A DNA stretch of 64,000 bases from Duncaniella muricolitica (GCA_025808375.1 CP061009.1:2480001-2544000); one strand, 5' to 3'; counted from the first letter of the stretch, positions 26,561 through 34,580 are shown. A program made the numbers and translations. The notes: generated by a model from the letters alone, not told the origin.

Positions 26561-27484
26561 ATGAACAAACTATTCTCACGCGAAGTAAAGATAGGAGCCT
26601 CGGTGCTCGTAGCCCTGCTGGCACTCGTATTCGGCATCAACTACCTCAAAGGCGTAAACATATTCAAGGCCGCCAACTATTACTATGCCTCCTACACCAA
26701 TGTCGCCGGGCTGGCACAGTCGGCACCAGTGACACTCAACGGTTACAAAGTCGGTCTGGTGAGAGATGTGGCATATGAATACGACAATCCCGGCCATGTG
26801 AGAGTAGAGCTCAGTCTCGACCGCCAGTTGCGCCTCCCCGAAGGCACCGCGGCCGCTATAGTCACCGATATGTTAGGCACATCGACAATCGAGCTGCGTA
26901 TGGGCACATCGCCCAACTATATCGAGGTCGGACAAAAACTTCAGGCTATCGAAGGTAGCGGACTCATGGACAAGGTATCAACCGAACTCATGCCTACAAT
27001 CATACAGATAGCTCCGCATATTGATTCGCTCGTCGTAGCCCTGACCGCCATCGCAGCCGATCCGGCTCTGCAATCATCGGTGAAACGTCTCGATGTCATC
27101 ATGGCCAATCTGGAGAAATCGACAACACAACTCGACCGCGCCATGGGAGCGATGCCCTCAATCATGAACAACGCAAACGCCACTATGGCCAACGTCAAAG
27201 AAATCTCGGCTAATATCTCACAGGTGTCACAGGCACTCGCCGTTCTCTCGGACGACCTCAAGAAAATGCCACTTGACTCGACACTCACCCATCTCAATAA
27301 TATCACAGCCAATCTTGACGAAGCCACCGAGAAACTCAACTCGTCCAACTCGTCGCTTGGTCTGTTGCTCAACGACCCCGGCCTCTACAACAATATCAAC
27401 AACTCGGCCGCACATATCGACAGCATACTCATCGACCTAAAGAAGCAGCCCAAACGCTACATCCCAAGCATAAAGATATTCTAA
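26561..27484 (+). CDS. MlaD/MCE-domain lipid transport protein
   Basis: A 307-residue periplasmic lipid-binding protein with one N-terminal membrane anchor at about residues 12-30 (IGASVLVALLALVFGINYL), then an MCE domain (YYYASYTNVAGLAQSAPVTL, NGYKVGLVRDV, TDMLGTSTIELRMG). A long helical C-terminal part follows. MCE proteins form hexameric rings that move phospholipids between membranes. No ATPase or permease partner (MlaE/MlaF) is next to it here. Confidence 0.9.
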   Translation: MNKLFSREVKIGASVLVALLALVFGINYLKGVNIFKAANYYYASYTNVAGLAQSAPVTLNGYKVGLVRDVAYEYDNPGHVRVELSLDRQLRLPEGTAAAIVTDMLGTSTIELRMGTSPNYIEVGQKLQAIEGSGLMDKVSTELMPTIIQIAPHIDSLVVALTAIAADPALQSSVKRLDVIMANLEKSTTQLDRAMGAMPSIMNNANATMANVKEISANISQVSQALAVLSDDLKKMPLDSTLTHLNNITANLDEATEKLNSSNSSLGLLLNDPGLYNNINNSAAHIDSILIDLKKQPKRYIPSIKIF

Positions 27485-27508
27485 GCACCCTCCGTGTGAA
27501 AAGCTAAC

Positions 27509-27561
27509 GACGAGTCTGTATCCATAGCTATAATAAGGATACAGACTCGTCTCATTTTTTT
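27509..27561 (+). terminator. Strong intrinsic terminator after the MlaD-like gene
   Basis: GACGAGTCTGTATCC and GGATACAGACTCGTC form a perfect 15-bp stem, followed by TCA and seven T. Confidence 0.9.
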
Positions 27562-27651
27562 GCGAATAAACCTATTTTAACAAAATATACCTTATCGTTG
27601 ATTAAACCTTATGTAATATCGGCAGTCTTAATAACATAAACAAAACTTATT

Positions 27652-27660
27652 CATTACGAT
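27652..27660. repeat. Left 9-bp target duplication of IS4 copy 2
   Basis: CATTACGAT, repeated exactly at 28885-28893. Confidence 0.9.
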
Positions 27661-28767
27661 CTAAGTACATGACAAAAATTTGAAGATATCTAATTTTGGC
27701 TTGTAGTGAGGTCTGAGGAGTACGTTTGCGATTTCTTCCAAACCGTACTTTACCAGCGATTTAGCTCTCTTGCCGTGCTTTAATATTCTGATAGACTTAA
27801 CATTCATATCCTTATGTTCACCAACGAGATACGCCCAAACCAATGCTATGCAGACCATCGCCGTCAGACGCGCGATGCGCTCGATGTCGCGCAGGTGGGT
27901 GTCCTCGATGTTGAATCCGGAGGACTTCATGGCGCGAAAGCATGTCTCAATCTGCCAGCGTTGTTTGTAGGTTGCCACGGCAGCTTCAGGATGGTTATAG
28001 CAAATCAGGATTTGCAGTTCAGGCACGCCATCAGAGTTTTTCAGCATGGCACCTGCAATATAGACATATTCCCCTTTAAGCAAAAACAGCTTATCGTAGA
28101 CACGCTCCTGTCCGAGTTTGAGTCCGTGAAACAGATGCCATGCCCTGACATCCTCGGAGGATTTGGGATTGCGTAGCCGGAAATTCTGCTTGATTCGCAG
28201 GTAGTAACGGATATGTCTGTTGTTGAGATACTCGACCCATTGCTTGCCGACAAACTCTCGGTCGGCAACAAGAGAATCGATACACTCGGCGCCGAACAGC
28301 CTTATAAATCTATCAATCAGCCGTGTCCGCTCTTCCCAGTTGGAATTGCCGCGTTTATCGAGCATAGTAAAGAGCAATGGAAATGCGACACCTTTGTGTG
28401 TCACTCCCAGCATGAGGATATTGATGTTGACCTCACCGAATTTCCAGTTGGTGCGGTCAAGGCTCAGAACCAGTCCTGTCTTGACTGGCAGAAGCGCAAA
28501 TATCACTTTGGCGATAATGTCAAGGTTGAGAGCATATCCGGCAAGAAATCTCTGCAGGCGGCGCAGGTTGGAATCACGTTCAACACTCGTAGGCATCGCC
28601 GATGCTATTTTGTGGAGGCTGACCGTCTGCACAACACAAAGGGCGTGAAGAACAAACGCAAGCAATTTTATGCGAGCCAAATTCATTACCGGGCCAAGAT
28701 GCTCTTGCATAATCGGGACGATTTGATTAACTTTGTCGTAGTCCCTGGGAGTAGTCGTAACTTTCAT
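27661..28767 (-). CDS. IS4-family transposase (intact, copy 2)
   Basis: DDE transposase of 368 residues from ATG 28767 (MKVTTTPRDYDKVNQIV); a TTG 15 bp earlier is also possible. Motifs: GLVLSLDRTNWKFGEVN (D), IDSLVADREFVGKQWVEYL (D) and YKQRWQIETCFRAMKSSGF, matching the IS4 Y-R-E-K signature. The reading frame is unbroken here (four A where copy 1 has five) and the stop codon lies in the terminal repeat. Confidence 0.93.
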   Translation of the reverse strand: MKVTTTPRDYDKVNQIVPIMQEHLGPVMNLARIKLLAFVLHALCVVQTVSLHKIASAMPTSVERDSNLRRLQRFLAGYALNLDIIAKVIFALLPVKTGLVLSLDRTNWKFGEVNINILMLGVTHKGVAFPLLFTMLDKRGNSNWEERTRLIDRFIRLFGAECIDSLVADREFVGKQWVEYLNNRHIRYYLRIKQNFRLRNPKSSEDVRAWHLFHGLKLGQERVYDKLFLLKGEYVYIAGAMLKNSDGVPELQILICYNHPEAAVATYKQRWQIETCFRAMKSSGFNIEDTHLRDIERIARLTAMVCIALVWAYLVGEHKDMNVKSIRILKHGKRAKSLVKYGLEEIANVLLRPHYKPKLDIFKFLSCT

Positions 28768-28884
28768 GGAAAAAGCGGTCAAACTTTTCTTTAAAGTTAC
28801 TAATTTTCAGGGACTTTTGCAAGAAATAACTAATTAAAAATCAACAATATAACCGACAAAATTCATTTTTTGTCATCTACTAAA
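27661..28884 (-). mobile_element. IS4-family insertion sequence, copy 2 (1224 bp)
   Basis: Inverted, near-identical copy of the element at 17279-18503. It is bounded by CTAAGTACATGACAAAAA and, on the other side, TTTTTGTCATCTACTAAA, with the target duplication CATTACGAT on both sides. Its right end lies only 25 bp before the TonB-dependent receptor start codon. Confidence 0.92.
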
Positions 28885-28893
28885 CATTACGAT
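28885..28893. repeat. Right 9-bp target duplication of IS4 copy 2
   Basis: CATTACGAT, identical to 27652-27660. Confidence 0.9.
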
Positions 28894-28909
28894 ATACTAA
28901 TTAAACTCG

Positions 28910-31762
28910 ATGACACGTTTCAGACACGCTCTCACGACGTTAGCCCTACTCCTCTTCAGCACAGTAACAGCATTGGCTGTCAACATCACCGGGACGGTGA
29001 AAGACGCGGCTTCGGCCGAGCCACTTATGGAGGCAACCGTAAGGCTTCTCACAGCCAAAGACAGTACATTTGTCAAAGGCGTCACCACCAATATTGACGG
29101 CAAGTTTACCCTCTCGGGCGTCCAAAAAGGCAACTACATCCTTTCGGTGACATATATCGGATATTCCGACCATTATCAAAATGTAAATGTAGCTTCGTCC
29201 AATGTGCGCCTGGGCGCGATTGAAATGAAAGAATCATCACAGTTGCTCGGGGTGGTCAATGTAGTCGCCACCAAGACTCCCATAAAAGTCATGGAGGACA
29301 CCGTGGAATACAACGCAGACTCTTACCACACGCAGCCCAACGCTGTGGTCGAAGACCTGCTGAAACGACTCCCGGGCGTGGAAGTTGGCTCTGACGGCTC
29401 AATCACAGCCCAGGGAAAGACCATCTCAAAGATTCTTGTCAATGGCAAGGAATTTTTCAGCGATGACCCGCAGGTGGCATCCAAAAACCTCCCCGCCAAC
29501 ATGATCGAAAAGCTCCAGGTAGTAGACCGCAAAAGCGACATGGCCCGTCTGACCGGTGTCGACGACGGAGAAGACGAGACTGTGATCAACCTCACTGTAA
29601 AAAGAGGTATGGACGAAGGATGGTTTGGCACAGCCGAGGCCGGATATGGTACAGACAAGCGTTATGCCGCCTCCTTTAACATCAACCGATTCTGGAACGG
29701 CAACCAGCTCACATTTCTCGGCAATCTCAACAACATCAACCAGGTAGGATTTACCGACAGTAACGGTTCACGTTTCCGTGGACCACGCGGACAAGGCGGT
29801 AACACCATCTCACGTGCTTTTGGCGTGAACTTCAATATCGGCAACGAGGAAGTGTTCCGCATCGGCGGTGACATAATGTACTCCAACACCGACCGTTCAT
29901 CCACCAAGTATCAGAACCGCCAATACATCTTCCCGGAATATTCCACATTCTCTAAAATCGACAACATCGCCCGTGACCGCTCCAACAATGTGAGTGCCAA
30001 CCTGCGTATGCTATGGAAGCCCGACTCGTTCAATACTCTCGAGTTCCGTCCCCAATTCTCTTACAACCACCAGAACGCCTATTCATGGGAAAACACCGTC
30101 AACCGCGACCCGCGCTATATGCTGAACGGCAACGACATTGTCAGCACGACCGACAACAACGTCAACTCCCGCGGTAACTCCTACGAGGCATCCGGCCGAC
30201 TCATATATTCACACAGTTTCAAGAACCACCGCGGTCGCTTACTCTCACTCAGCGGCAGTTACTCGATGTCAAACGTACGCGAGTATCAGTATTCACTCTC
30301 CCACATCGTAAAACGCATGCTTGAGGAAATGGAGGCCGAGGAGGATGATCCGACAGCCGATGACTATCTTATAGAAGACCAGGACCAGTATATCGACTCG
30401 CACACCTGGAACAATCAGGTAATGGGCCAGATGACATGGACCGAACCTCTCGGCAATCCGGCCAACGGCAACTCGCTCGTGTTCAGCTATCGCATGAACT
30501 ACCGCTGGAACAATTCCGACCGTCTGTCATATGACTACACCGACCCGACAACTTTGCTCGAGGACCTCGTGCTCGACAAAGATCTCTCCAACAGTTTCCG
30601 CAACAACTATTTCAACCAGAACATACGCCTCGGTTACAAAAAGACAGGCCGCAACCTTAACTATGAAGTCGGTCTCGCCCTCGTGCCTCAGATGTCAAAG
30701 TCAATCGACCTCATCAACTCGGACCGCAACATCGACACCCGCTGGGTATGGAACTATGCCCCCTATCTGCGCCTGCGCTATAAGTTCAGCAAGCAGCGTT
30801 CGTTCCAGGCCAACTATCGCGGACGCTCATCACAGCCGTCGATGACTCAGCTCCAGCCGGTGCCCGACGTTACCGACCCCATGAACGTGACCATTGGTAA
30901 TCCCGATCTGAAACCATCGTTCTCCCACAATCTCAATCTACGCTTTCAGGATTTCAACATGGACGCCCAGCGTTCGATAATGTTTAATTTTGATTTCACT
31001 TACAATCAAAATTCAATCATATCCAATACCACATATGATGCAAATGCAAAACGTACGACCAGATACACCAACGTCAACGGTGTGTGGACCGGCCGACTCA
31101 TGAACATGATGTCAATGCCGCTGAGCAACAAAAAGTGGACCATCTCCAACCACATATTCGGCAACGCATCGCAAAATATCGGCTTCAACAACGACGTGCG
31201 CAACACTGCCCGCAACTTCAGCATCTTCGAGAGTCCGGGCATAGCGTTCCGTCCCGACCACTTCGAGTTTGAGATACGTCCGCAATACAATGTACAGTTC
31301 TCCAACAACTCGGTACAGACAGCAAGCAACGCCACCATCCACCGTTACGGAGGCCGTGCCGATGCCACTTACTACACCCCCTGGGGTCTGACTCTCCAGA
31401 GCGACATCAACTACACCGCCACCAAGGGTTACTCAGCCGGGTTCAACACCAACACATGGATGTGGAACGCATCAATCTCGCAGCAGTTGCTCCGCGACAA
31501 GTCGCTCACTGTGTCGGTACGCGTCTATGACCTTCTCAACCAGGTCAACAGCATCAGCCGCAGCATCACCGCAAGCTATATCGACGACACAGCGACCAAT
31601 GTACTCACCCGCTACTTCATGTTCTCTGTAAGCTATCGCTTCAATACTTTCGGTAAAGGCAACGAGCCCAAGACCGACGGCGGAGAGTTTAACCGCGGTC
31701 CCGGCCGTGGCGGCTTCGGAGGCCCCGGAGGACCGGGCGGACGCGGAGGCCGTCGCTTCTAA
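28910..31762 (+). CDS. TonB-dependent receptor-like outer-membrane protein with carboxypeptidase-like N-domain
   Basis: A 950-residue outer-membrane protein. The signal peptide (MTRFRHALTTLALLLFSTVT) is followed by a carboxypeptidase-regulatory-like beta-sandwich at about residues 25-105 (ITGTVKDAASAEPLMEATV). A plug-like part at about 115-225 includes VEDLLKRLPGVEVGSDGSIT and KILVNGKEFFSDDP, and a large outer-membrane-barrel region follows. It resembles the OMP_b-brl receptor group rather than SusC, and no SusD is present. The C-terminus carries a Gly/Arg-rich tail of about 35 residues (GRGGFGGPGGPGGRGG) before the final Phe. IS4 copy 2 ends 25 bp upstream. Confidence 0.88.
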   Translation: MTRFRHALTTLALLLFSTVTALAVNITGTVKDAASAEPLMEATVRLLTAKDSTFVKGVTTNIDGKFTLSGVQKGNYILSVTYIGYSDHYQNVNVASSNVRLGAIEMKESSQLLGVVNVVATKTPIKVMEDTVEYNADSYHTQPNAVVEDLLKRLPGVEVGSDGSITAQGKTISKILVNGKEFFSDDPQVASKNLPANMIEKLQVVDRKSDMARLTGVDDGEDETVINLTVKRGMDEGWFGTAEAGYGTDKRYAASFNINRFWNGNQLTFLGNLNNINQVGFTDSNGSRFRGPRGQGGNTISRAFGVNFNIGNEEVFRIGGDIMYSNTDRSSTKYQNRQYIFPEYSTFSKIDNIARDRSNNVSANLRMLWKPDSFNTLEFRPQFSYNHQNAYSWENTVNRDPRYMLNGNDIVSTTDNNVNSRGNSYEASGRLIYSHSFKNHRGRLLSLSGSYSMSNVREYQYSLSHIVKRMLEEMEAEEDDPTADDYLIEDQDQYIDSHTWNNQVMGQMTWTEPLGNPANGNSLVFSYRMNYRWNNSDRLSYDYTDPTTLLEDLVLDKDLSNSFRNNYFNQNIRLGYKKTGRNLNYEVGLALVPQMSKSIDLINSDRNIDTRWVWNYAPYLRLRYKFSKQRSFQANYRGRSSQPSMTQLQPVPDVTDPMNVTIGNPDLKPSFSHNLNLRFQDFNMDAQRSIMFNFDFTYNQNSIISNTTYDANAKRTTRYTNVNGVWTGRLMNMMSMPLSNKKWTISNHIFGNASQNIGFNNDVRNTARNFSIFESPGIAFRPDHFEFEIRPQYNVQFSNNSVQTASNATIHRYGGRADATYYTPWGLTLQSDINYTATKGYSAGFNTNTWMWNASISQQLLRDKSLTVSVRVYDLLNQVNSISRSITASYIDDTATNVLTRYFMFSVSYRFNTFGKGNEPKTDGGEFNRGPGRGGFGGPGGPGGRGGRRF

Positions 31763-31835
31763 AAAGAACAACCACACATATTACAATCCGTCCACATTAT
31801 TGTTTGCATAGGTTAGGTTAAAGCAAGGACGGATC

Positions 31836-31868
31836 AATGGCCGGGACTCGCGATGAGCCCCGGCCATT
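31836..31868 (+). terminator. Terminator after the TonB-dependent receptor
   Basis: AATGGCCGGGACTC and GAGCCCCGGCCATT form a 14-bp stem with one mismatch and loop GCGAT, followed by CCTTTATATATT. The rest of the gap to 32059 is A/T-rich; it also holds a weaker CCCTAA/TTAGGG hairpin (about 31971-31996) followed by CTTTTTT, and CCAACC/GGTTGG just before the transposase start. Confidence 0.75.
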
Positions 31869-32059
31869 CCTTTATATATTAGGGAAGTTTTTATGAGATT
31901 ACCCCAACCGTTTTGAATTTTTAACATTTAACAATAACCTCTTGTTTAACAATGTTTTGTCTATCTCTATACCCTAAGTTTCACAGAATTTAGGGCTTTT
32001 TTGGCTCTGGTTCAAAAAGTCACCAAAGTTTATAAACCCAACCCCAAACAGGTTGGCTT

Positions 32060-32989
32060 ATGAACGATATTAACTTTGGAACATTTAATTCGCTGTATGA
32101 CTTCTTCACAGCCTTCCCAGATGAGGAGGCTTGCATCGCCTTCCTCGAAAATAAACGTTGGAAGAATGGAGTGGTGTCGCCTTTTGACCCTTCATCAAAA
32201 GTTTACCACCGTAGCGATGGTAATTATCGGTGTAAGAACACGGGCAAGAATTTCAACGTGCGTATAGGTACTATATTTGAAGGCACAAAGTTACCTCTGC
32301 GCAAGTGGTTTATGGCTATCTATCTTATCTGCAATCATAAGAAGTCAATCTCTGCAACCCAATTAGCAAAGGATATATCCGTGACGTTGAAAACATCGTG
32401 GTTCCTTCTGCATAAAATTCGTAGGACATTCCATAGCATTCATATGGAGAAGTTAGACGGTGAAGTTGAACTGGATGAAACCTTTGTCGGTGGCAAGAAT
32501 AAAAACCGCCATGCTAATAAGAAGGTAAAGAATAGTCAGGGCAGGAGTTTCAAAGATAAGGTTCCTGTACTCGGTATGCTACAACGTGGAGGAAACGTGA
32601 TTTGCAAGGTGGTAAAGGATACTTCGGTTAAATCCCTTACACCGCCTATCCTCAAAGCAGTAAAGCGCACCGCAACGCTCTTTACCGATGAATGGTGTGG
32701 CTATGACCTCGTGCGTAAACTCTATACCACGAAAATGGTTGACCATGGCAAGGGTCTATATGTTGTCGGTGACGCTTATACAAACTCCATAGAAGGATTT
32801 TGGGGGAATTTCTGCAAGCGTGTCGTTAATGCGATTTATAATTGGGTCAGTCGTAAGTATATGCAGCGGTATTTTGATGAGTTTTGCTTCCGATATAACA
32901 CTCGCAGCGTTTCTAACAAAGTACGCTTTGATATGGCAATAACGAATACAAATATCCGTGTAACCCAAAATCAGATTGTAGGAAAATGA
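32060..32989 (+). CDS. IS1595-family (ISXO2-like) transposase
   Basis: A 309-residue transposase. The N-terminal part has a degenerate zinc-ribbon-like region (YHRSDGNYRCKNTGKNFNVRIGTIFEGT) and the C-terminal part has the ISXO2-like catalytic fold: GEVELDETFVGGKNK (D), TLFTDEWCGYDLV (D) and GDAYTNSIEGFWGNFCKR (N/E block typical of the family). The frame is intact. I could not find convincing terminal inverted repeats around it, so the element is not delimited. A 47-codon gene overlaps its stop. Confidence 0.9.
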   Translation: MNDINFGTFNSLYDFFTAFPDEEACIAFLENKRWKNGVVSPFDPSSKVYHRSDGNYRCKNTGKNFNVRIGTIFEGTKLPLRKWFMAIYLICNHKKSISATQLAKDISVTLKTSWFLLHKIRRTFHSIHMEKLDGEVELDETFVGGKNKNRHANKKVKNSQGRSFKDKVPVLGMLQRGGNVICKVVKDTSVKSLTPPILKAVKRTATLFTDEWCGYDLVRKLYTTKMVDHGKGLYVVGDAYTNSIEGFWGNFCKRVVNAIYNWVSRKYMQRYFDEFCFRYNTRSVSNKVRFDMAITNTNIRVTQNQIVGK

Positions 32990-33129
32990 AGCCCAAGAAA
33001 AAGAAAAACAAAGAGTATATGTCAATACTTGACCGACCCATTGAGGAATTAAAAAAGCCAATGGGTCAGTCAGTGAATTTTGGAAAGGTCATAACCGATG
33101 TGGTGCGCTACAATCCGAAGAAGAAGTGA
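32986..33129 (+). CDS. 47-residue basic protein overlapping the IS1595 transposase stop
   Basis: A short reading frame that starts on the ATGA shared with the transposase stop codon, so it is placed for translational coupling. It begins MKPKKKKNKEYMSILDRPIE and ends VVRYNPKKK. It is highly basic at both ends. I do not recognise a domain. It could be a small accessory or passenger protein of the IS, or a host gene tail captured by it. The overlap and an unbroken frame ending 5 bp before the convergent gene support a real gene. Confidence 0.5.
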   Translation: MKPKKKKNKEYMSILDRPIEELKKPMGQSVNFGKVITDVVRYNPKKK

Positions 33130-33133
33130 GTGA

Positions 33134-33610
33134 TTACCACACTCTATTTGTTCGTTGAACTACATATATCCTTGCTTTACCATTCTTAGGAAACATAATA
33201 TTACATTGAATTTGTTTCTCATTTCGGTAAATCAATTCGTTTCCGTCATCTTCAATCAATGCAAAACCATACTCAGCGAGTTGGTCATTAAGAGTATTGT
33301 AATAGTCACTATCTAAGTCAATATTAAAAATGACTACTGCGAAATTCTTATCACAAGTTCTGCTGAATTCGGCTTCAATTGGTGGAATTGAATCGGAGTT
33401 TGAAGCAGACAAGTAATAGGAACAAGCCACATACTTATCAAATTCTTTAGACACGACGGATAAACCATTATCCTCAAAGGTTTTCTCGACTTTTGAAACA
33501 TCATCAAAATGTTCCAAAAGTTCTCCTGCTAATCTCAGCAGTTGTGGTTGGCTCCATGCGCTTAGGCTGCAAACTATCACAGCCAAAAGCATTACCATTG
33601 CTCTTTTCAT
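33134..33610 (-). CDS. Small secreted protein, hypothetical
   Basis: A 158-residue protein with a signal peptide (MKRAMVMLLAVIVCSLSAWSQ). The mature part includes LLRLAGELLEHFDDVSKVEK and YVACSYYLSASNSDSIPPIE. It has two Cys before the middle and one near KQIQCNIMFP. I do not recognise a domain; the size and layout resemble DUF4252-type secreted proteins of Bacteroidetes, but this is weak. It is preceded by an unusually long structured leader (33611-33855). Confidence 0.7.
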   Translation of the reverse strand: MKRAMVMLLAVIVCSLSAWSQPQLLRLAGELLEHFDDVSKVEKTFEDNGLSVVSKEFDKYVACSYYLSASNSDSIPPIEAEFSRTCDKNFAVVIFNIDLDSDYYNTLNDQLAEYGFALIEDDGNELIYRNEKQIQCNIMFPKNGKARIYVVQRTNRVW

Positions 33611-33855
33611 ATGGCGATTTTACAAGAGTTCTCCGCAGGCATCCAATTGGAGATTTTTCTTACTTGAGTTATATATAGAAAAGTGGGCTGCCATCCTTGC
33701 ACTCTTGTAGGTATCGCCAAACACCTGAATACACGCACGGATAGGCAGCCCACATTATATGAGCTGTCACCGTGCCTCGTGTATTCTTTGTGAAATTGGC
33801 GATTTTACAAGAGATGAGGCACTTCTCTTTTATTTCAAAACTTTGTCTTACAAAA
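33611..33855 (-). promoter_or_regulatory. Structured 5' leader with mutually exclusive pairing (candidate RNA switch)
   Basis: On the minus-strand transcript, motif CTCTTGTAAAATCGCCA occurs twice: R1 at 33813-33797 and R2 at 33628-33612, the latter one base before the start codon. Between them, C at 33719-33702 reads TGGCGATACCTACAAGAG and can pair with either (7+7 bp around a small internal loop). R1 lies inside a GTGCCTC/GAGGCAC hairpin (33822-33816 / 33778-33772). C lies inside a GTGGGCTGCC/GGCAGCCCAC hairpin (33753-33744 / 33692-33683) that is followed by TTTTCT. GAATACACG and CGTGTATTC give a further competing stem. Pairing C:R2 would cover the translation start; R1:C would free it. Protein-binding operators are the alternative reading. 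Confidence 0.5.
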
Positions 33856-33862
33856 GACACGG

Positions 33863-33870
33863 CAAAGTTA
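33863..33870 (-). promoter_or_regulatory. Promoter -7 box for the secreted protein gene at 33134-33610
   Basis: TAACTTTG followed by CC on the minus strand. It would start a transcript near 33855, giving the long leader described above. Confidence 0.55.
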
Positions 33871-33913
33871 CGAAGAAATTTTGTAATTTTGAAATCAATA
33901 GACCTCTAATGCT

Positions 33914-33971
33914 TTGGCATGTTATTTGTTATATATAAGAATGCCATTAGCCTATTATGGGCTGATGGCAT
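33914..33971 (+). promoter_or_regulatory. Sigma54-like promoter followed by a 5' hairpin (module B)
   Basis: TTGGCATG-TTAT-TTGTTA (33914-33931) has the -24/-12 spacing of sigma54 promoters, with GT instead of GC at -12. About 10 bp later the arms ATGCCATTAGCC (33941-33952) and GGCTGATGGCAT (33960-33971) form an 11/12-bp stem, so the hairpin would sit at the 5' end of the transcript. The layout repeats at 34643-34699. A primary-sigma box TAATTTTG at about 33883 is an alternative promoter. Confidence 0.4.
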
Positions 33972-34043
33972 AAAGTTGGAGGACAAATCTCTATTAAACC
34001 CCGAATTTCTTTCCAAAGCAACTTAAAGAAAGGAGGTGTTTAG

Positions 34044-34148
34044 ATGGAGAATAATAGAACATTTGAATGGGTCAAAGTTCGGACTTACCCCATTCTCATA
34101 GATGGTAAATGGGCGTTTGAAACGCTCTACAAGAAAGTTTATCGTTGA
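34044..34148 (+). CDS. 34-residue small protein with a strong Shine-Dalgarno
   Basis: A short frame beginning MENNRTFEWVKVRTYPILID and ending KKVYR. It is preceded at the right distance by AAAGGAGGTG, a near-perfect Shine-Dalgarno, which is unusual in a phylum that mostly does without it. An imperfect inverted repeat (AAAGTTGGAGGAC at 33973-33985 and GTCCTCCGACTTT at 34161-34173) encloses it. No domain is recognised. Confidence 0.4.
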   Translation: MENNRTFEWVKVRTYPILIDGKWAFETLYKKVYR

Positions 34149-34172
34149 TTTCGTTCCTATGTCCTCCGACTT

Positions 34173-34580
34173 TTATACTTGCTTAAGCAACGACTGAAAA
34201 TACATTCTAAATTCCCTCCAATTACGAAATTTCTGCTCATCAAACTTTATACCTGCTATCTCAGCAAACTTTCGTATCGCTACCAAATCCGTCAATGGAA
34301 ATTTAGAGTTGCGCATCTGCTCCGTTATAATTTGACCATTCGTTTTATTACTCTTTCGGATAATCCCGATAAGGCTACTGAGAAGCGCGACGGTAGCCGA
34401 ATTTCCAGCACTATCGCCACTCGTTTCCCTTTCGGTTATATCGTGTACCATCGGAAGTCTATCTACCGATAGAAATGCCTCTCGGAATAGCGTCTGCCCG
34501 TCTTCCGCACCGTTGACCGATATGTCAGTACCTCCGTCAGCGTTCTTTTCCCAACGGATTGTTATGCTTGACTCGTTCAT
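34173..34580 (-). CDS. Hypothetical protein, 135 residues
   Basis: A mostly hydrophilic protein beginning MNESSITIRWEKNADGGTDI, with one short hydrophobic stretch (SATVALLSSLIGIIRKS) and a C-terminal basic-aromatic part (FDEQKFRNWREFRMYFQSLLK). No domain is recognised. It is transcribed against its neighbours and its stop overlaps the edge of the inverted repeat that bounds the 34-residue gene. Confidence 0.55.
   Translation of the reverse strand: MNESSITIRWEKNADGGTDISVNGAEDGQTLFREAFLSVDRLPMVHDITERETSGDSAGNSATVALLSSLIGIIRKSNKTNGQIITEQMRNSKFPLTDLVAIRKFAEIAGIKFDEQKFRNWREFRMYFQSLLKQV

Noticed and set aside
17279..28884. Composite transposon formed by the two IS4 copies
   Set aside because: Each copy has its own complete 9-bp target duplication; a composite would share one pair at the outer ends. 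The genes between are ordinary chromosomal genes.
31870..33200. Terminal inverted repeats for the IS1595-type element
   Set aside because: I compared sequence on both sides of the transposase and found no convincing inverted pair, so the element was not delimited.
33669..33860. A 63-codon frame on the minus strand
   Set aside because: It lies wholly within the structured leader of the gene at 33134-33610 and its sequence is shaped by the repeats and stems there; no start signal or protein-like pattern.
33597..34200. Retron, group II intron or diversity-generating element in the small-gene island
   Set aside because: No reverse transcriptase gene is present in the window and the hairpins do not match intron domains.
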